64,000 nucleotides of DNA from CAWCDJ01 sp963836015 (GCA_963836015.1 CAWIIF010000006.1:156544-220543); one strand, 5' to 3'; positions 46,109 through 55,419 are shown, counted from the stretch's first letter. The notes: a model not told the origin generated them from the letters alone. Program-made: numbers and translations.

Positions 46109-47218
46109 ATGCCGTCACCCGAACTCAACACCGCGCACCTGCCCCTGTCGGCCCTCCTCTCCCAGGCACTGGTCGCATTCACCATCGAATTCGATAACGA
46201 GTTCGAGCATCAGATGCCGCACCGGACGACGCGCCACGGCTCTGGCAACGGACCCTGGCTGGTGTCCCTGGTGATGTGGTCGAACTGCATGCGCTTCGTC
46301 ACCGACGAGGGGATCTCCGTCGGTGAGCTCGAGAGTCTCGCCCGCACGCCGACGAATTGGAACGGCATGGAACGGTGGGGCTACATCGTCGTCCAACCGG
46401 ATCCGGCCGGCAGCCGGCCAAAGCCGCCCCGCTCCGCCTGGCTGGTTCGCGCCACCCCCAAAGGCCGGCAAGCTAGGGAGGTGTGGCGGCCCCTGTTCGA
46501 CGCCATCGAGAAGCGCTGGCAGGAGCGCTTCGGCAAGAACGAGATCGGCCGGCTTCGGGAGTCGCTATGGGCCCTGGTCAGCCGGATCGACGTCGAACTG
46601 CCCGACTGTCTCCCGATCCTGGGGTATGGCCTGTTCAGCCGCGTGACCCCTCAGAAGCGGAACACCGCCGCCGCACGGAAAAATCCTGGCGATGCGCTAC
46701 CCGCGCTCCTCTCCCGCGCCCTCCTGGCATTCGCCATCGAGTTCGAGCGCGAGTCGGCCCTGTCGCTCGCGATCAGCGCCAACCTCGTGCGGGTCCTCGA
46801 CGGGAAGGGCGTGCCGGTACGCGACCTTCCGCTCCTGGCCGGCGTATCGAAGGAGGCCGTCAGTGGGGCGTTGGGCGTTCTCCGAAAGGGAAGCATCGCC
46901 GTCGTCGAGCCGGACGAGACTCGCGCCAGGACGAAGGTCGCCCGCCTCACCCCCAAGGGCCGGGATGTTCAGGACGCGTACCATCGCCGCACCGCCGTCA
47001 TCGAAGAGCGCTGGCGGGCGAGCTTCGGCCAGGACACCGTCCGCGCCCTTCGGGAATCGCTCGAGCGGCTGGCCGGCGATCCCGCCGCGGAACAGTCGCC
47101 TCTGTTCCGCGGGCTGGAGCCCTACCCCGACGGGTGGCGAGCCTCGGTCCGCAAGCCTGCCACGCTCCCGCACTATCCCATGGTGCTGCACCGCGGCGGC
47201 TTCCCTGATGGCAGTTGA
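46109..47218 (+). CDS. Tandem MarR-like winged-helix protein
   Basis: A 369-residue protein made of two similar halves. Residues 13-165 (LSALLSQALVAFTIEFDNEFE to RLRESLWALV) and 195-340 (LPALLSRALLAFAIEFERES to ALRESLERLA) each hold a helical dimer arm, a winged helix with wings near VRATPKGRQ and ARLTPKGRD, and a closing helix. That arrangement looks like two MarR domains in one chain, which would form a built-in dimer. The second half has the better recognition helix (LLAGVSKEAVSGALGVL). The target is unknown. Confidence 0.7.
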   Translation: MPSPELNTAHLPLSALLSQALVAFTIEFDNEFEHQMPHRTTRHGSGNGPWLVSLVMWSNCMRFVTDEGISVGELESLARTPTNWNGMERWGYIVVQPDPAGSRPKPPRSAWLVRATPKGRQAREVWRPLFDAIEKRWQERFGKNEIGRLRESLWALVSRIDVELPDCLPILGYGLFSRVTPQKRNTAAARKNPGDALPALLSRALLAFAIEFERESALSLAISANLVRVLDGKGVPVRDLPLLAGVSKEAVSGALGVLRKGSIAVVEPDETRARTKVARLTPKGRDVQDAYHRRTAVIEERWRASFGQDTVRALRESLERLAGDPAAEQSPLFRGLEPYPDGWRASVRKPATLPHYPMVLHRGGFPDGS

Positions 47219-47363
47219 CCCGCCTTACGCCGCCGGGATCCCTGGGTAAGCGTTCAAAGATATGAATTCTGCGATACTGAAAGTATCCGCGTCCGTCCCT
47301 AGTCTGGGGCGTCGATTCCCGCTCGCCTGCTGGCAGTGCGAATCCGCGCCAATTCACTTAGAG

Positions 47364-50300
47364 ATGCGCAAACTAAGGTTCTTGCCAGTGATTCTCGCGT
47401 TATCGTGGACCGCCCCGGCTGCGGATTTCGCACCGGCTTTACAGTGGGTCAAGACCACCGGCGGCTCCGGCAACAGCTCGGTGGCCGCGGCCGCCGCCGA
47501 CGCGCGTGGAAACCTCTACATCGCCGGCGCCACCACCTCGCTCGATTTCCCCACTACGGGCGCCGCTCAGGCCGTGGCGGGCGGCTCTATGCTGGTCCGC
47601 ATCGATCTCGCCACCGCCGCCGCGACCCGCCTGTTTCCAGCCAATCTCCCTCCCATCACGTCCGCGGCCGCCGCTCCCGCCAGCCCCGGCACGATGTTCG
47701 CCGCTTCCGCCAACCAGGTCTGGAAGAGTACCGATGCCGGCTCTACGTGGACTATGGTGTCCCGCTTCCCGGATGGCGTCGGCGTCTCCGGCATTGCCGT
47801 CGACCCCACCGCCTCGAGCACCGTCTATGCCGGGACGTCCACCATGGGCGCCTACAAGAGCATCGATGGAGGCGTTACGTGGACGGCGATCAACAACGGC
47901 ATCCCTCCCGGACCGAATGCCGCCATTAACGTGGGAGGTATCTGGGTCGAGCCGTCGTCGCCGAACGTGATTTTCGCGGCGGGCGGCTTTGGGCTGGTGC
48001 GCACCACCGATGGCGGCAGCTCCTGGACCTCGCTCACCGGCAGCAATACCTATAGCACCGTGGTGTTGGACCCCTCCACGCCCGAAACTCTGTATGTCTT
48101 CGGCTCCTTCACGATCTCCAAAAGCACCGACAATGGCGGGACACTGGTTCCACTATCGCCCCTCCCCGGCCAGGCCGCTTTCCTTACGCTGGCGCCCGAT
48201 CCGCACCATGCCGGCGTTCTCTACGCAGGCACCACCGCCGGCATCTACCAAAGCACCGACGCAGGTGTTACCTGGAACCTGAAACTTGCCGGAGTAACAT
48301 CGGTCCTGGTCGCGGATCCGAACAGCTCCGCGTTCTATGCCAACTTATCCGGTTATGGGATCGTCAAATCCACCGACGGCTTCGCGACTGCCTCTCCCAT
48401 CGGTCCAAACGAGACCTCCGTGCAACAGCTCCTGGTGTCCGGTCCAAACCTTTTTGAGATCTCCGCTCCCACCACGGATGTCTTCGCCGTAAAGCTCGAT
48501 AACAACGGCAATGTGGTCTACTCCACATATTTCGGCGGCAGCGGCAGCGATGCAGCCGCTGCTTTGGCGGTAGGTTCCGATGGCAGCCTGTATGTCACCG
48601 GATCGACCACCTCGGCCGACTTGCCCGTGACGGCCGGCGCGTATCTCTCCAGGCCTCCTGCGACCCATGGAGGGGCGGCGAGCTTTGTTCTCAAGCTGAA
48701 TCCCGACGGGTCGCCGGCCTGGGCGACCTACTTTACCGAGCCCGCCGTCGCATCGATCGCCGTGGATGCCGCGGGTAATCCCTTCGTCGGCGGATCCTCC
48801 GGCGGCGGCCTGCCGACCACCCCCGGCGCATACCAGACCACCTTCCAGCAGAGCGTCACCTCGAATGGTTTCTTCGGCATCATAGGTCCCCCCTCAGCCT
48901 TCGTGACCAAGTTCAACGCCAAGGGAACCGATCTGATTTACTCCACCTATGTCTCCACCGACAATCAAAAGAACGTCGTAGAGGGGGCGCAAGCCTTGGT
49001 GGTGGACGCGGCCGGCAATGCCTGGATCGGCGCGGCCGTCAACCCCGGAATCGTTCCTACCGGCGTCAGCCCGAGCGTCGTGGAATTGAATCCCACGGGT
49101 TCGGCCGTGTTGGCTTCGGCCGTCCAGGCCGGGCTCGACAGCGTTGCGGCACTGGCGCTCGATGCCGATTCCAACGTGTTCGTTGCGGGCTCATACACTC
49201 CGCGGCCTGTGGGCTTTCCGGCCACGCCGGGAGCCTTCCAGCCGGCGCCGCAACCCGCCATTCCGGCGCTTCCCTATGGAACCGCATCCGGAGGCGGGTT
49301 GGACGCTTTCGTGGCGAAGTGGGATAGCAGCCTGACCCATCTGCTCGCCGCGACCTTGCTGGGCGGCGAACTGCCGGATACGGCCACGAGTATCGCGGTC
49401 GACGCTTCCGGAACGGTGATCGTCGGCGGCTACACCGATTCCAAAGCCTTTCCGACGCACGCACCGTTCCAGGAGTCGTTCTCTCCGCGCTCCGGATTCG
49501 TCGCAGGCTTCGATTCGAGCCTCTCGAATCTCGTCTTCTCCACCTATCTGGGCGATGGACGGCCATTTGCGGTGCGAGCCGCGGTGCCCGACGGCAACGG
49601 CAACGTTCTGCTGGCCGGCTCCACCCTGACCCCCGGAGGTGCATTCCTCGGCGGAGACAATGGCGCGTCCTTCTCGGTGGGCAATCTCGTGGTCGCCAAT
49701 AAAATTGCCTTACCGCCCGCGCCTGCGGTGCGCCTGGACTCCGTGCAAAATTACGCCAGCCATATCGCCGGAGCGCTGGCTCCCGGCGAGCCGGTTCGGG
49801 CGCTGGGAGCCGGCTTCGGAAACGGTGCGCAGATCGTCATCGACGGATCGCCGCTCCCCACGGTTTCCGCCACTGCCACGTCCATAGTGGCCGTCCTGCC
49901 GGACACCGCCATCACCTCCGGCATTCATACCGTCCAGGTCTCGAACAACGGAACGCTCTCCAATTCCGTCTATGTACCGGCGGTTCCCGCGTCGCCGGCC
50001 ATCTACTCGGTGGATGGAAGCGGCGCCGGACAGGGATACATTCTCAATAGCGACGGCACATTGAATTCGCCCTCGAATCCCGCCGCGGCCGGCTCGGCCA
50101 TCACGATTTTCGCCGCCGGTGCGGGGCAATACACACTCACCAACGGGTACGCGGTCGCGGCGCAGATGCCATCCGTCTTCATCGATGGATTCTATTGCAA
50201 CGGCATCGCGGCAACCATCGGACCGGTCGCCGGACTGCCTGGGAATGTCTATCAACTCAGCGTGTACATTCCCGATCCGGCGGCACTGACGTTCCCGCAG

Positions 50301-50396
50301 TCGCGAATCCAACTCGTGATGGGGCCGCCGAATTCGTCGAATTTCGCAAACTCCCCGATGGTCAGCCAGAACGGCATTTTCATTGACATCAAGTAG
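47364..50396 (+). CDS. Large secreted beta-propeller protein with Solibacter-type C-terminal domain
   Basis: A 1010-residue exported protein. The signal peptide (RKLRFLPVILALSWTAPAAD) precedes SBBP-like and BNR/sortilin-like repeats: NLYIAGATTSLDFPTT, VWKSTDAGSTWTMVS, SLYVTGSTTSADLPVT, VIVGGYTDSKAFPT. Residues from about 790 form a beta-sandwich domain (VQNYASHIAGALAPGEPVRA) ending with GQGYILNSDGTLNSPSNPA and FYCNGIAATIGPVAGLPG, the pattern of the TIGR03437 Solibacter C-terminal domain. ATG 47364 is used because it opens the signal peptide. It is probably a surface protein binding polymers; no catalytic residues are evident. Confidence 0.85.
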   Translation: MRKLRFLPVILALSWTAPAADFAPALQWVKTTGGSGNSSVAAAAADARGNLYIAGATTSLDFPTTGAAQAVAGGSMLVRIDLATAAATRLFPANLPPITSAAAAPASPGTMFAASANQVWKSTDAGSTWTMVSRFPDGVGVSGIAVDPTASSTVYAGTSTMGAYKSIDGGVTWTAINNGIPPGPNAAINVGGIWVEPSSPNVIFAAGGFGLVRTTDGGSSWTSLTGSNTYSTVVLDPSTPETLYVFGSFTISKSTDNGGTLVPLSPLPGQAAFLTLAPDPHHAGVLYAGTTAGIYQSTDAGVTWNLKLAGVTSVLVADPNSSAFYANLSGYGIVKSTDGFATASPIGPNETSVQQLLVSGPNLFEISAPTTDVFAVKLDNNGNVVYSTYFGGSGSDAAAALAVGSDGSLYVTGSTTSADLPVTAGAYLSRPPATHGGAASFVLKLNPDGSPAWATYFTEPAVASIAVDAAGNPFVGGSSGGGLPTTPGAYQTTFQQSVTSNGFFGIIGPPSAFVTKFNAKGTDLIYSTYVSTDNQKNVVEGAQALVVDAAGNAWIGAAVNPGIVPTGVSPSVVELNPTGSAVLASAVQAGLDSVAALALDADSNVFVAGSYTPRPVGFPATPGAFQPAPQPAIPALPYGTASGGGLDAFVAKWDSSLTHLLAATLLGGELPDTATSIAVDASGTVIVGGYTDSKAFPTHAPFQESFSPRSGFVAGFDSSLSNLVFSTYLGDGRPFAVRAAVPDGNGNVLLAGSTLTPGGAFLGGDNGASFSVGNLVVANKIALPPAPAVRLDSVQNYASHIAGALAPGEPVRALGAGFGNGAQIVIDGSPLPTVSATATSIVAVLPDTAITSGIHTVQVSNNGTLSNSVYVPAVPASPAIYSVDGSGAGQGYILNSDGTLNSPSNPAAAGSAITIFAAGAGQYTLTNGYAVAAQMPSVFIDGFYCNGIAATIGPVAGLPGNVYQLSVYIPDPAALTFPQSRIQLVMGPPNSSNFANSPMVSQNGIFIDIK

Positions 50397-50445
50397 GCCC
50401 CGCGATTGCGCGGAATCATGAAACGCGCTACGGTTCCGTCTGACG

Positions 50446-51687
50446 ATGTTGCGCCTGCGCTGCCTCTTACTCGTCGCCGCTTCTCTTGCCGCGCTTGGCG
50501 GATCGAATCCGCCGGACGAGTTCTCTCAAGCGCGTGCCATGGCCCATGTTCGCTCTCTGGCTGCCTTGAAAAGCCGGACCGCGGGGACCAGCGGCGAGCG
50601 GAAAGCCGTCCGTTACGTGAGCGAGAAGCTGCGTCGTAGCGGACTTGATGTCTCCACGGAGCCGTTCCTTTTCCGGTCCTACGAGCTGGACCGCGCTGAC
50701 CTCCGGTTAGGCGGCGTCAGCATTCGACCTGCGCGCGTCGCGTTCGATCCCTACCGCGGGGCCGCCGACATCAAAGGCGATGTCGCGTTCGTTACGGATA
50801 CCTCGGCCGAGCTCGACGTTTCTCAACGGATCGTTGTGACGACAAATGAAGCGCGCTATGGCCGCATCGCCGATCGTCGTCCCGCGGCCATCGTCTTCGT
50901 GTCGGACGATGACTTCGGGAGGTTGAAAGCGACCGGGGCGCGGCGCGCTGAACTGCTCTTGAAGGGCAGCGTCAAGACCATGAGGAGCGCAAACCTGGTC
51001 GCGGTGACGCGGACTAAAAACGCCGGCCGCGAGATCATCCTGTCCGCGCACATCGATTCGGCGGGCACCCCCGGCGCGCAAGATAACGCATCCGGCGTCG
51101 CGGTGCTGCTCGAGTTGGCCCGCACCCTGCCGAAGCTGAATCTGCCGTTCCGATTGCGTTTCGTCTTCTTCGGTGCCGAGGAGGTTGGCCTTCTCGGGTC
51201 CAAGGCGTATCTCGCCCGCCACCGCGCGGACCTTCACCAATGCGAGCTTCTGTTCAATATGGACTCCGTCGGCGGAAAGGACATCTGGATCGACATGAGG
51301 GACGGGGTGCGAAACTTGCCGGGCGTCCAGGGAGTCGGCCGGTTGCCGCGGGCGGATATCGAAAAGGCTGGCGAGGACTTCAAAGGACGATGGACCTTCC
51401 TCGGCCCCCCAACCATTCCGGCGGACGTGTCCAATGTTCCACCGTGGCTCCAGGCAGCGATTCTGGACTCGGCCCGCGAACTCGGCTATCAGATCAACCA
51501 GGGCCGGGGCGCCGGCTCGGATCACCGCACCTTTACGGAAGCGGGCATCGTTGCGACTGACATTGCCATCGGCGGGATCAAGTCCCACACCCCCGACGAC
51601 TTGCCGGACCAAATCATCCCCGCGAGCCTGGAACGGGCAGCGCGCATCGTCACCGGCGTCGTCATCCGGAGTGTTGCAGCCCACTAA
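50446..51687 (+). CDS. Secreted M28-family zinc aminopeptidase
   Basis: A 413-residue peptidase with a signal peptide (LRCLLLVAASLAALGG). The two-zinc site is HID in SAHIDSAG, Asp in AQDNASGVAV, the Glu pair in FFGAEEVGLLGS, Asp in NMDSVGG and His in IKSHTPDD. These are the M28 ligands in order. It probably trims N-terminal residues from peptides in the periplasm. It is transcribed with or after the large propeller protein, 49 bp downstream. Confidence 0.9.
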   Translation: MLRLRCLLLVAASLAALGGSNPPDEFSQARAMAHVRSLAALKSRTAGTSGERKAVRYVSEKLRRSGLDVSTEPFLFRSYELDRADLRLGGVSIRPARVAFDPYRGAADIKGDVAFVTDTSAELDVSQRIVVTTNEARYGRIADRRPAAIVFVSDDDFGRLKATGARRAELLLKGSVKTMRSANLVAVTRTKNAGREIILSAHIDSAGTPGAQDNASGVAVLLELARTLPKLNLPFRLRFVFFGAEEVGLLGSKAYLARHRADLHQCELLFNMDSVGGKDIWIDMRDGVRNLPGVQGVGRLPRADIEKAGEDFKGRWTFLGPPTIPADVSNVPPWLQAAILDSARELGYQINQGRGAGSDHRTFTEAGIVATDIAIGGIKSHTPDDLPDQIIPASLERAARIVTGVVIRSVAAH

Positions 51688-51695
51688 CGGACAGC

Positions 51696-51731
51696 GCCCT
51701 TTTGCGATCCGCCGCGTGTTACTTGCGACTT
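51696..51731 (+). repeat. Direct repeat, copy 1
   Basis: A 36-bp sequence (starting GCCCTTTTGCGATCCGCC) that recurs exactly at 51845-51880, 149 bp apart. It begins 8 bp after the M28 stop. Confidence 0.85.
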
Positions 51732-51791
51732 GCCGCGCCTACTGAAGTATGTCGCAAAGATCGCCCGGTAACGGATTGCGTTGCAAAGCAG

Positions 51792-51838
51792 GGACTGGCT
51801 CGAATTTCGCTGCAGTTGCGAAATTCGGAGCCTGTACC
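51792..51838. repeat. Palindrome between direct repeats
   Basis: CGAATTTCGC and its complement flank a 7-nt loop (51801-51827), a perfect 10-bp stem. The similarity continues outward: GGACTGGCT on the left against GGTACAGGCTC on the right, giving a stem of about 20 bp with a few mismatches, as in REP-type elements. Confidence 0.7.
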
Positions 51839-51844
51839 TGGTTT

Positions 51845-51880
51845 GCCCTTTTGCGATCCGCCGCGTGTTACTTGCGACTT
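51845..51880 (+). repeat. Direct repeat, copy 2
   Basis: The second exact copy of the 36-bp unit. It ends 6 bp before the stop of the globin-ankyrin gene on the other strand; partial similarity (GCGCCTACT against GCGCTACT) runs on beyond the exact match. Confidence 0.85.
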
Positions 51881-51886
51881 ACTGCG

Positions 51887-53104
51887 CTACTCTCCGGCCC
51901 GAGATTTCCGTGCTCGCAAGAGTTGTTTCATGGCGCTGCTCCGAGCGGCCGACAACGGAGTCAGGCCCTTGCTTCCCGTAGAATGCACATCCGCTCCCCA
52001 TTGGAGCAATAGAGCGGCGACTTGAGTCTTGTCACAATTGACCGAGCGCCGCAATGGCGTCTCGCCAAAACTATCTTGTGCCTCGAGATCGGCTCCGCAC
52101 TCTAACAAAGCCTGGGCGGCTTCCACGTTCCCCCGCCGGGCCGCCATGTGCAGCGCGGTACAACGTTTCACGCCGCCATCGGCGGCCACGTTCGCCCCGC
52201 GTTCCACCAGGGCGCGAACCACGCTCCCTGCCCCCGGGCTCATGCACTCATTCGCCACACTGTACAGCGGAGTGTGACCGCCGCCATCCGCCACATTGGG
52301 GTCCGCGCCAATGCCCAGGAGCAGGCTTACCAGCGGCAAACTGCCGAGAGCCGACGCAACGTGCAACAGAGTACGCCCGGCGTAGCGCTCTCGTGCAAGC
52401 GCGGGATCGGCAGCGATCTTCTTTTGGACGTACCGCAGCATCGCGTCCTCGTGACTGCCTGCCATCACTCCGAGGAACCCGGCAAGAACGGAGCGGTTGC
52501 GGTCGAAGCACTCCTGCAGGGCAGGACTCTCCGCGAGCCCGATGGCCCGCTCTGCGTCGCCCCCGCGAACGGCCGCAACCGCCTCGTCGAGCACGCGCTG
52601 GGCATCCCATCTGCGTGCGATCTCCTGCGGGATGGCGCTATCGCGTGGATTGGTTGGGCGCCCCGCTTCAACAGCGGCGCTCCCGGAATTGACCACGTAT
52701 GCGGACGACCGCTCGAAGAATTCACATAAGGCCGTGCGCACCGGCTCTTCAATTTGCACATCGTCGAGAGCCCTGGCCATATTGCTCATCCACGCCGCTC
52801 TCTCCTCCGGCCCGATTTTGAAGCGAAGATGGGATTCGCGCAGGCTCACCCACCACCGCCGTTGCGCGTCCTCGGCCGGGCCTCCCAAGAACTGCGCCAG
52901 AAACGCGGCGAACTCCTCGATGGCGCACTTCATGGTCTTTCCCGGGAAGAAGGGCCGGAGCACGGGATCCTGCGCCACGCGTGCATAGAATGTCGCCGAG
53001 AGTCTGCGGCAAAGAGCGGCGCCTCCGATGGCTCCGTACAGACCCACGCCCGCGGATTCCGTGTGCCGGGCAACACCGGCGGTCTTCCTGGCCATGGTAC
53101 ACAT
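51887..53104 (-). CDS. Group II truncated hemoglobin fused to ankyrin repeats
   Basis: A 405-residue cytoplasmic protein. Residues 22-115 are a truncated globin: LYGAIGG, FYARVAQDPVLRPFFPG, FLAQFLGGP, proximal His92 in LRESHLRFKIG and Trp105 in EERAAWM, which matches the group II (GlbO) pattern. A helical linker spans 160-240. Residues 243-400 hold about five ankyrin repeats (GRTLLHVASALGSLPLVSLLL, CTALHMAARRGNVEAAQALL, GETPLRRSVNCDKTQVAALLL). The start may be ATG 53104 or ATG 53095. The globin would bind O2, NO or a redox ligand, and the ankyrins would bind a protein partner; both are inferences from fold. Confidence 0.85.
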   Translation of the reverse strand: MCTMARKTAGVARHTESAGVGLYGAIGGAALCRRLSATFYARVAQDPVLRPFFPGKTMKCAIEEFAAFLAQFLGGPAEDAQRRWWVSLRESHLRFKIGPEERAAWMSNMARALDDVQIEEPVRTALCEFFERSSAYVVNSGSAAVEAGRPTNPRDSAIPQEIARRWDAQRVLDEAVAAVRGGDAERAIGLAESPALQECFDRNRSVLAGFLGVMAGSHEDAMLRYVQKKIAADPALARERYAGRTLLHVASALGSLPLVSLLLGIGADPNVADGGGHTPLYSVANECMSPGAGSVVRALVERGANVAADGGVKRCTALHMAARRGNVEAAQALLECGADLEAQDSFGETPLRRSVNCDKTQVAALLLQWGADVHSTGSKGLTPLSAARSSAMKQLLRARKSRAGE

Positions 53105-53197
53105 GCTTCCATATTGGCGGGTAGTCGGCAACCGGCGGAGCGCGAACCCACACTAGTGCCGGTGCGAAGCCGGACTCGTATCGGCTATCCTCCACTC

Positions 53198-53668
53198 ATG
53201 GCATCCAATCTGCAATACCGCTCTCGCGCTGTTCGCGCCATGGTGCTCTTGCACGAGGAACATCTTCGCCGGTTCGTCTCCACTTGGACGCTGGCCGTGG
53301 CGAGCTCAGTAAGCCTGCCGCCGGCCGATGACCCCGCTTATGCATCGCTCGAAGCACTGGGACGGCACGTGCTCTCCGCGGCCGGCGGCTACATGATCTG
53401 GATGTGCGAGGTGCTGGCGTTGCCCGACCCCGGAATCCGCCCTGCCCCGGAGGCCGCGGCCATGGTCCGCGATGCGGACCACTACATGGAGCACGTCCTG
53501 GAGCGGTGGCGGGCCCCGCTAAGGGACGTGCCCAACGAAAGATTGGAGACTCCCGAGTACCCATCGCGGTGGCAGACCCGCTACTGTATCGACTCGATGT
53601 TGGAGCACGCCGTCATGCACCCCATCCGACACGCCTTTCAGTTGCATGAGCTGCTCGAGAATCGTTAG
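53198..53668 (+). CDS. DinB-like putative metal-binding protein
   Basis: A 156-residue helical protein. HEEHLRRFVSTWTLA in the first helix, GGYMIWMCEVLA in the second and MLEHAVMHPIRHAFQL in the last match the DinB/YfiT four-helix bundle with its three metal-binding His. The family includes thiol transferases and many proteins of unknown role. ATG 53198 is used because it starts the first helix; the longer in-frame reading runs antisense to the globin gene. The aldo/keto reductase follows 32 bp later. Confidence 0.7.
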   Translation: MASNLQYRSRAVRAMVLLHEEHLRRFVSTWTLAVASSVSLPPADDPAYASLEALGRHVLSAAGGYMIWMCEVLALPDPGIRPAPEAAAMVRDADHYMEHVLERWRAPLRDVPNERLETPEYPSRWQTRYCIDSMLEHAVMHPIRHAFQLHELLENR

Positions 53669-53700
53669 TGCCTTGGGCCTCTATCTAACATGGGAGGAAG

Positions 53701-54642
53701 ATGATGAAGCAATCCGACAACCTCAGTTACCGCAAACTGCCGCTTCCCGGAGCATCGGGCACAATGCCGGCACTGGGATTCGGCACCTTGATTCCCGATG
53801 CAGCCGAAACAAGAAACGCCACCAGGACGGCGCTGGAGGCCGGGTTCCGCCATTTCGATTGCGCGGAACGATACCGCAATGAAGAGCAGGTAGGACAGGC
53901 GATTCGGGAAGGCATACAGGGCGGCTCGCTCACTCGCGGGGACCTTTTCATCACAACGAAGCTGTGGAATAACAACCACCGTCCGGAACGCGTCCAGGCT
54001 GCATTCGAGTCGAGCCGTACCAGGCTCCAATCGGACTACATCGATCTCTACCTGATCCATACTCCTTTTGCGTTTCAGCCAGGGGACAACCAGGACCCGA
54101 GGGACCAAAACGGTAATGTGATTTATGACGGCGGCATCACTCTGATGGACACCTGGAGGGCCATGGAGGCTCTCGTGGAAGGTGGAAAATGCAAGGCAAT
54201 CGGCTTATCGGACGTAAGCCTCGAGCAACTGCGGGAGATCTTCAAATCGGCGAGAATCAAGCCCGCCGTGGTCCAGATCGAGTCCCATCCCTATCTGCCG
54301 CAAACCGAGATCCTGGAATTCTGCAGCGGCAACGGACTCGTGATGCTCGCCTTTGCTCCGCTGGGTCACGGGATCAGGCCTGGCGTACTGGAAGATCCCG
54401 CAGTCATTGCGACTGCGCGGCGAGTCAACAAGACTCCCGCCCAAGTACTGCTCGCGTGGGCCGTACAGCGTGGGACTGCGGTTCTGACGACGCCGAAAAC
54501 CCCTGAACGCGCCAGGGAGAATTTCGACATCTCCGCCCTTCCCGCGGACGCAATGCAAGAGATCAATGCCATCCAGACGCGACAGCAGTTCAACCAGGTT
54601 ACAGGGACTGGCATCCCCGGCTTCATCGCGAAAGGCAGCTGA
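53701..54642 (+). CDS. Aldo/keto reductase
   Basis: A 313-residue NADPH-dependent carbonyl reductase with a TIM-barrel fold. The catalytic tetrad is visible: Asp and Tyr in FRHFDCAERYRNEEQ, Lys in LFITTKLWNN and His in LYLIHTPF. NADP contacts lie in VLTTPKTPERARENF. The likely substrates are small aldehydes or 2-ketones, with no hint from the context. GGAGG lies 5-10 bp before the start. Confidence 0.92.
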   Translation: MMKQSDNLSYRKLPLPGASGTMPALGFGTLIPDAAETRNATRTALEAGFRHFDCAERYRNEEQVGQAIREGIQGGSLTRGDLFITTKLWNNNHRPERVQAAFESSRTRLQSDYIDLYLIHTPFAFQPGDNQDPRDQNGNVIYDGGITLMDTWRAMEALVEGGKCKAIGLSDVSLEQLREIFKSARIKPAVVQIESHPYLPQTEILEFCSGNGLVMLAFAPLGHGIRPGVLEDPAVIATARRVNKTPAQVLLAWAVQRGTAVLTTPKTPERARENFDISALPADAMQEINAIQTRQQFNQVTGTGIPGFIAKGS

Positions 54643-54686
54643 AAGGGCCAAAACAATGCGGACGTAACGTCGACTCGTACACGGTG

Positions 54687-54947
54687 TTATGCAGCAGGCC
54701 GGATCTCTTTTTGCGCTCTCTTCATTTGAGCCTTTTTCAATCGACGCGGCAGATGTGGATTGTCCTTTTTCTGCAGCCTCCCTTCCACTATGTCGCGTTT
54801 TCGCGCAGGCGCCATGGGTGTTGAATCCGGCTCGCCCCCGGATTGAGTTTGCGGACCGGCGCCTGCCAGGGCTGCCGCCTTGCCAGCAGCCTTGCCGGGT
54901 GCTTCGGCCTTCACGACCACCTTCTCTTCGCCGGATTTTCGGGGCAT
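54687..54947 (-). CDS. Small basic protein of unknown function
   Basis: An 86-residue protein, PRKSGEEKVVVKAEAPGKAAGK at the start and LPRRLKKAQMKRAQKEIRPAA at the end, with a Pro/Gln/Ser-rich middle. It looks disordered and nucleic-acid-binding. GGAG lies 10 bp before ATG 54947 and supports this start over a longer one. The next upstream gene on the strand encodes another tiny basic protein. No family recognised. Confidence 0.5.
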   Translation of the reverse strand: MPRKSGEEKVVVKAEAPGKAAGKAAALAGAGPQTQSGGEPDSTPMAPARKRDIVEGRLQKKDNPHLPRRLKKAQMKRAQKEIRPAA

Positions 54948-55037
54948 ACTCGTCTCCTCTTGGTATTTCTGCCTTGCCGATTCGGGGCATCGGGTGTCGC
55001 AGCGCAATCCGTAATATCTACGGCGGGACTTGCACTC

Positions 55038-55199
55038 TTACTTCTTGGTAGCTTTCTTCTCTTTGGCGGCTATATTCTCCGCCTTTGCCGCGGAGTGATT
55101 CTTGTTATGTCGCGCCACGGCTTTCGCAATTTCTTCAGCCGAAAGCTTGCTGTGTTTCTCAGAATGCAATACCTCGGTCTGGCCCGGATTTGTTGCCAT
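55038..55199 (-). CDS. 53-residue Lys-rich protein
   Basis: A short gene with AAGGAG 7-12 bp before the ATG at 55197-55199. The product begins MATNPGQTEVLHSEKHSK and is one amphipathic, Lys/Ala-rich chain ending KEKKATKK. It is too short for most gene callers, but has a good ribosome site and unbiased reading to TAA. It lies 91 bp upstream of the other small basic gene on the same strand. The function is unknown. Confidence 0.5.
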   Translation of the reverse strand: MATNPGQTEVLHSEKHSKLSAEEIAKAVARHNKNHSAAKAENIAAKEKKATKK

Positions 55200-55419
55200 A
55201 GCTGAGCTCCTTTACTGAAAACAGCCATACTTGCTGCAGTTCCAACAGGCTACTTTTTCGCGTTTGGCTTGGGCGCGAGGCGGGTAAGAGCCAAATGCCG
55301 GCTCGGAAGAAATGTCCGCTGGACTTACAACGTCAACCTCATTATACGCCCAGCCAAGATATAAATAGGTACGAAACAGCGCTTTGTGGCCGCGCGTGGC
55401 ATCTTCGAAGCAAGCCGCT

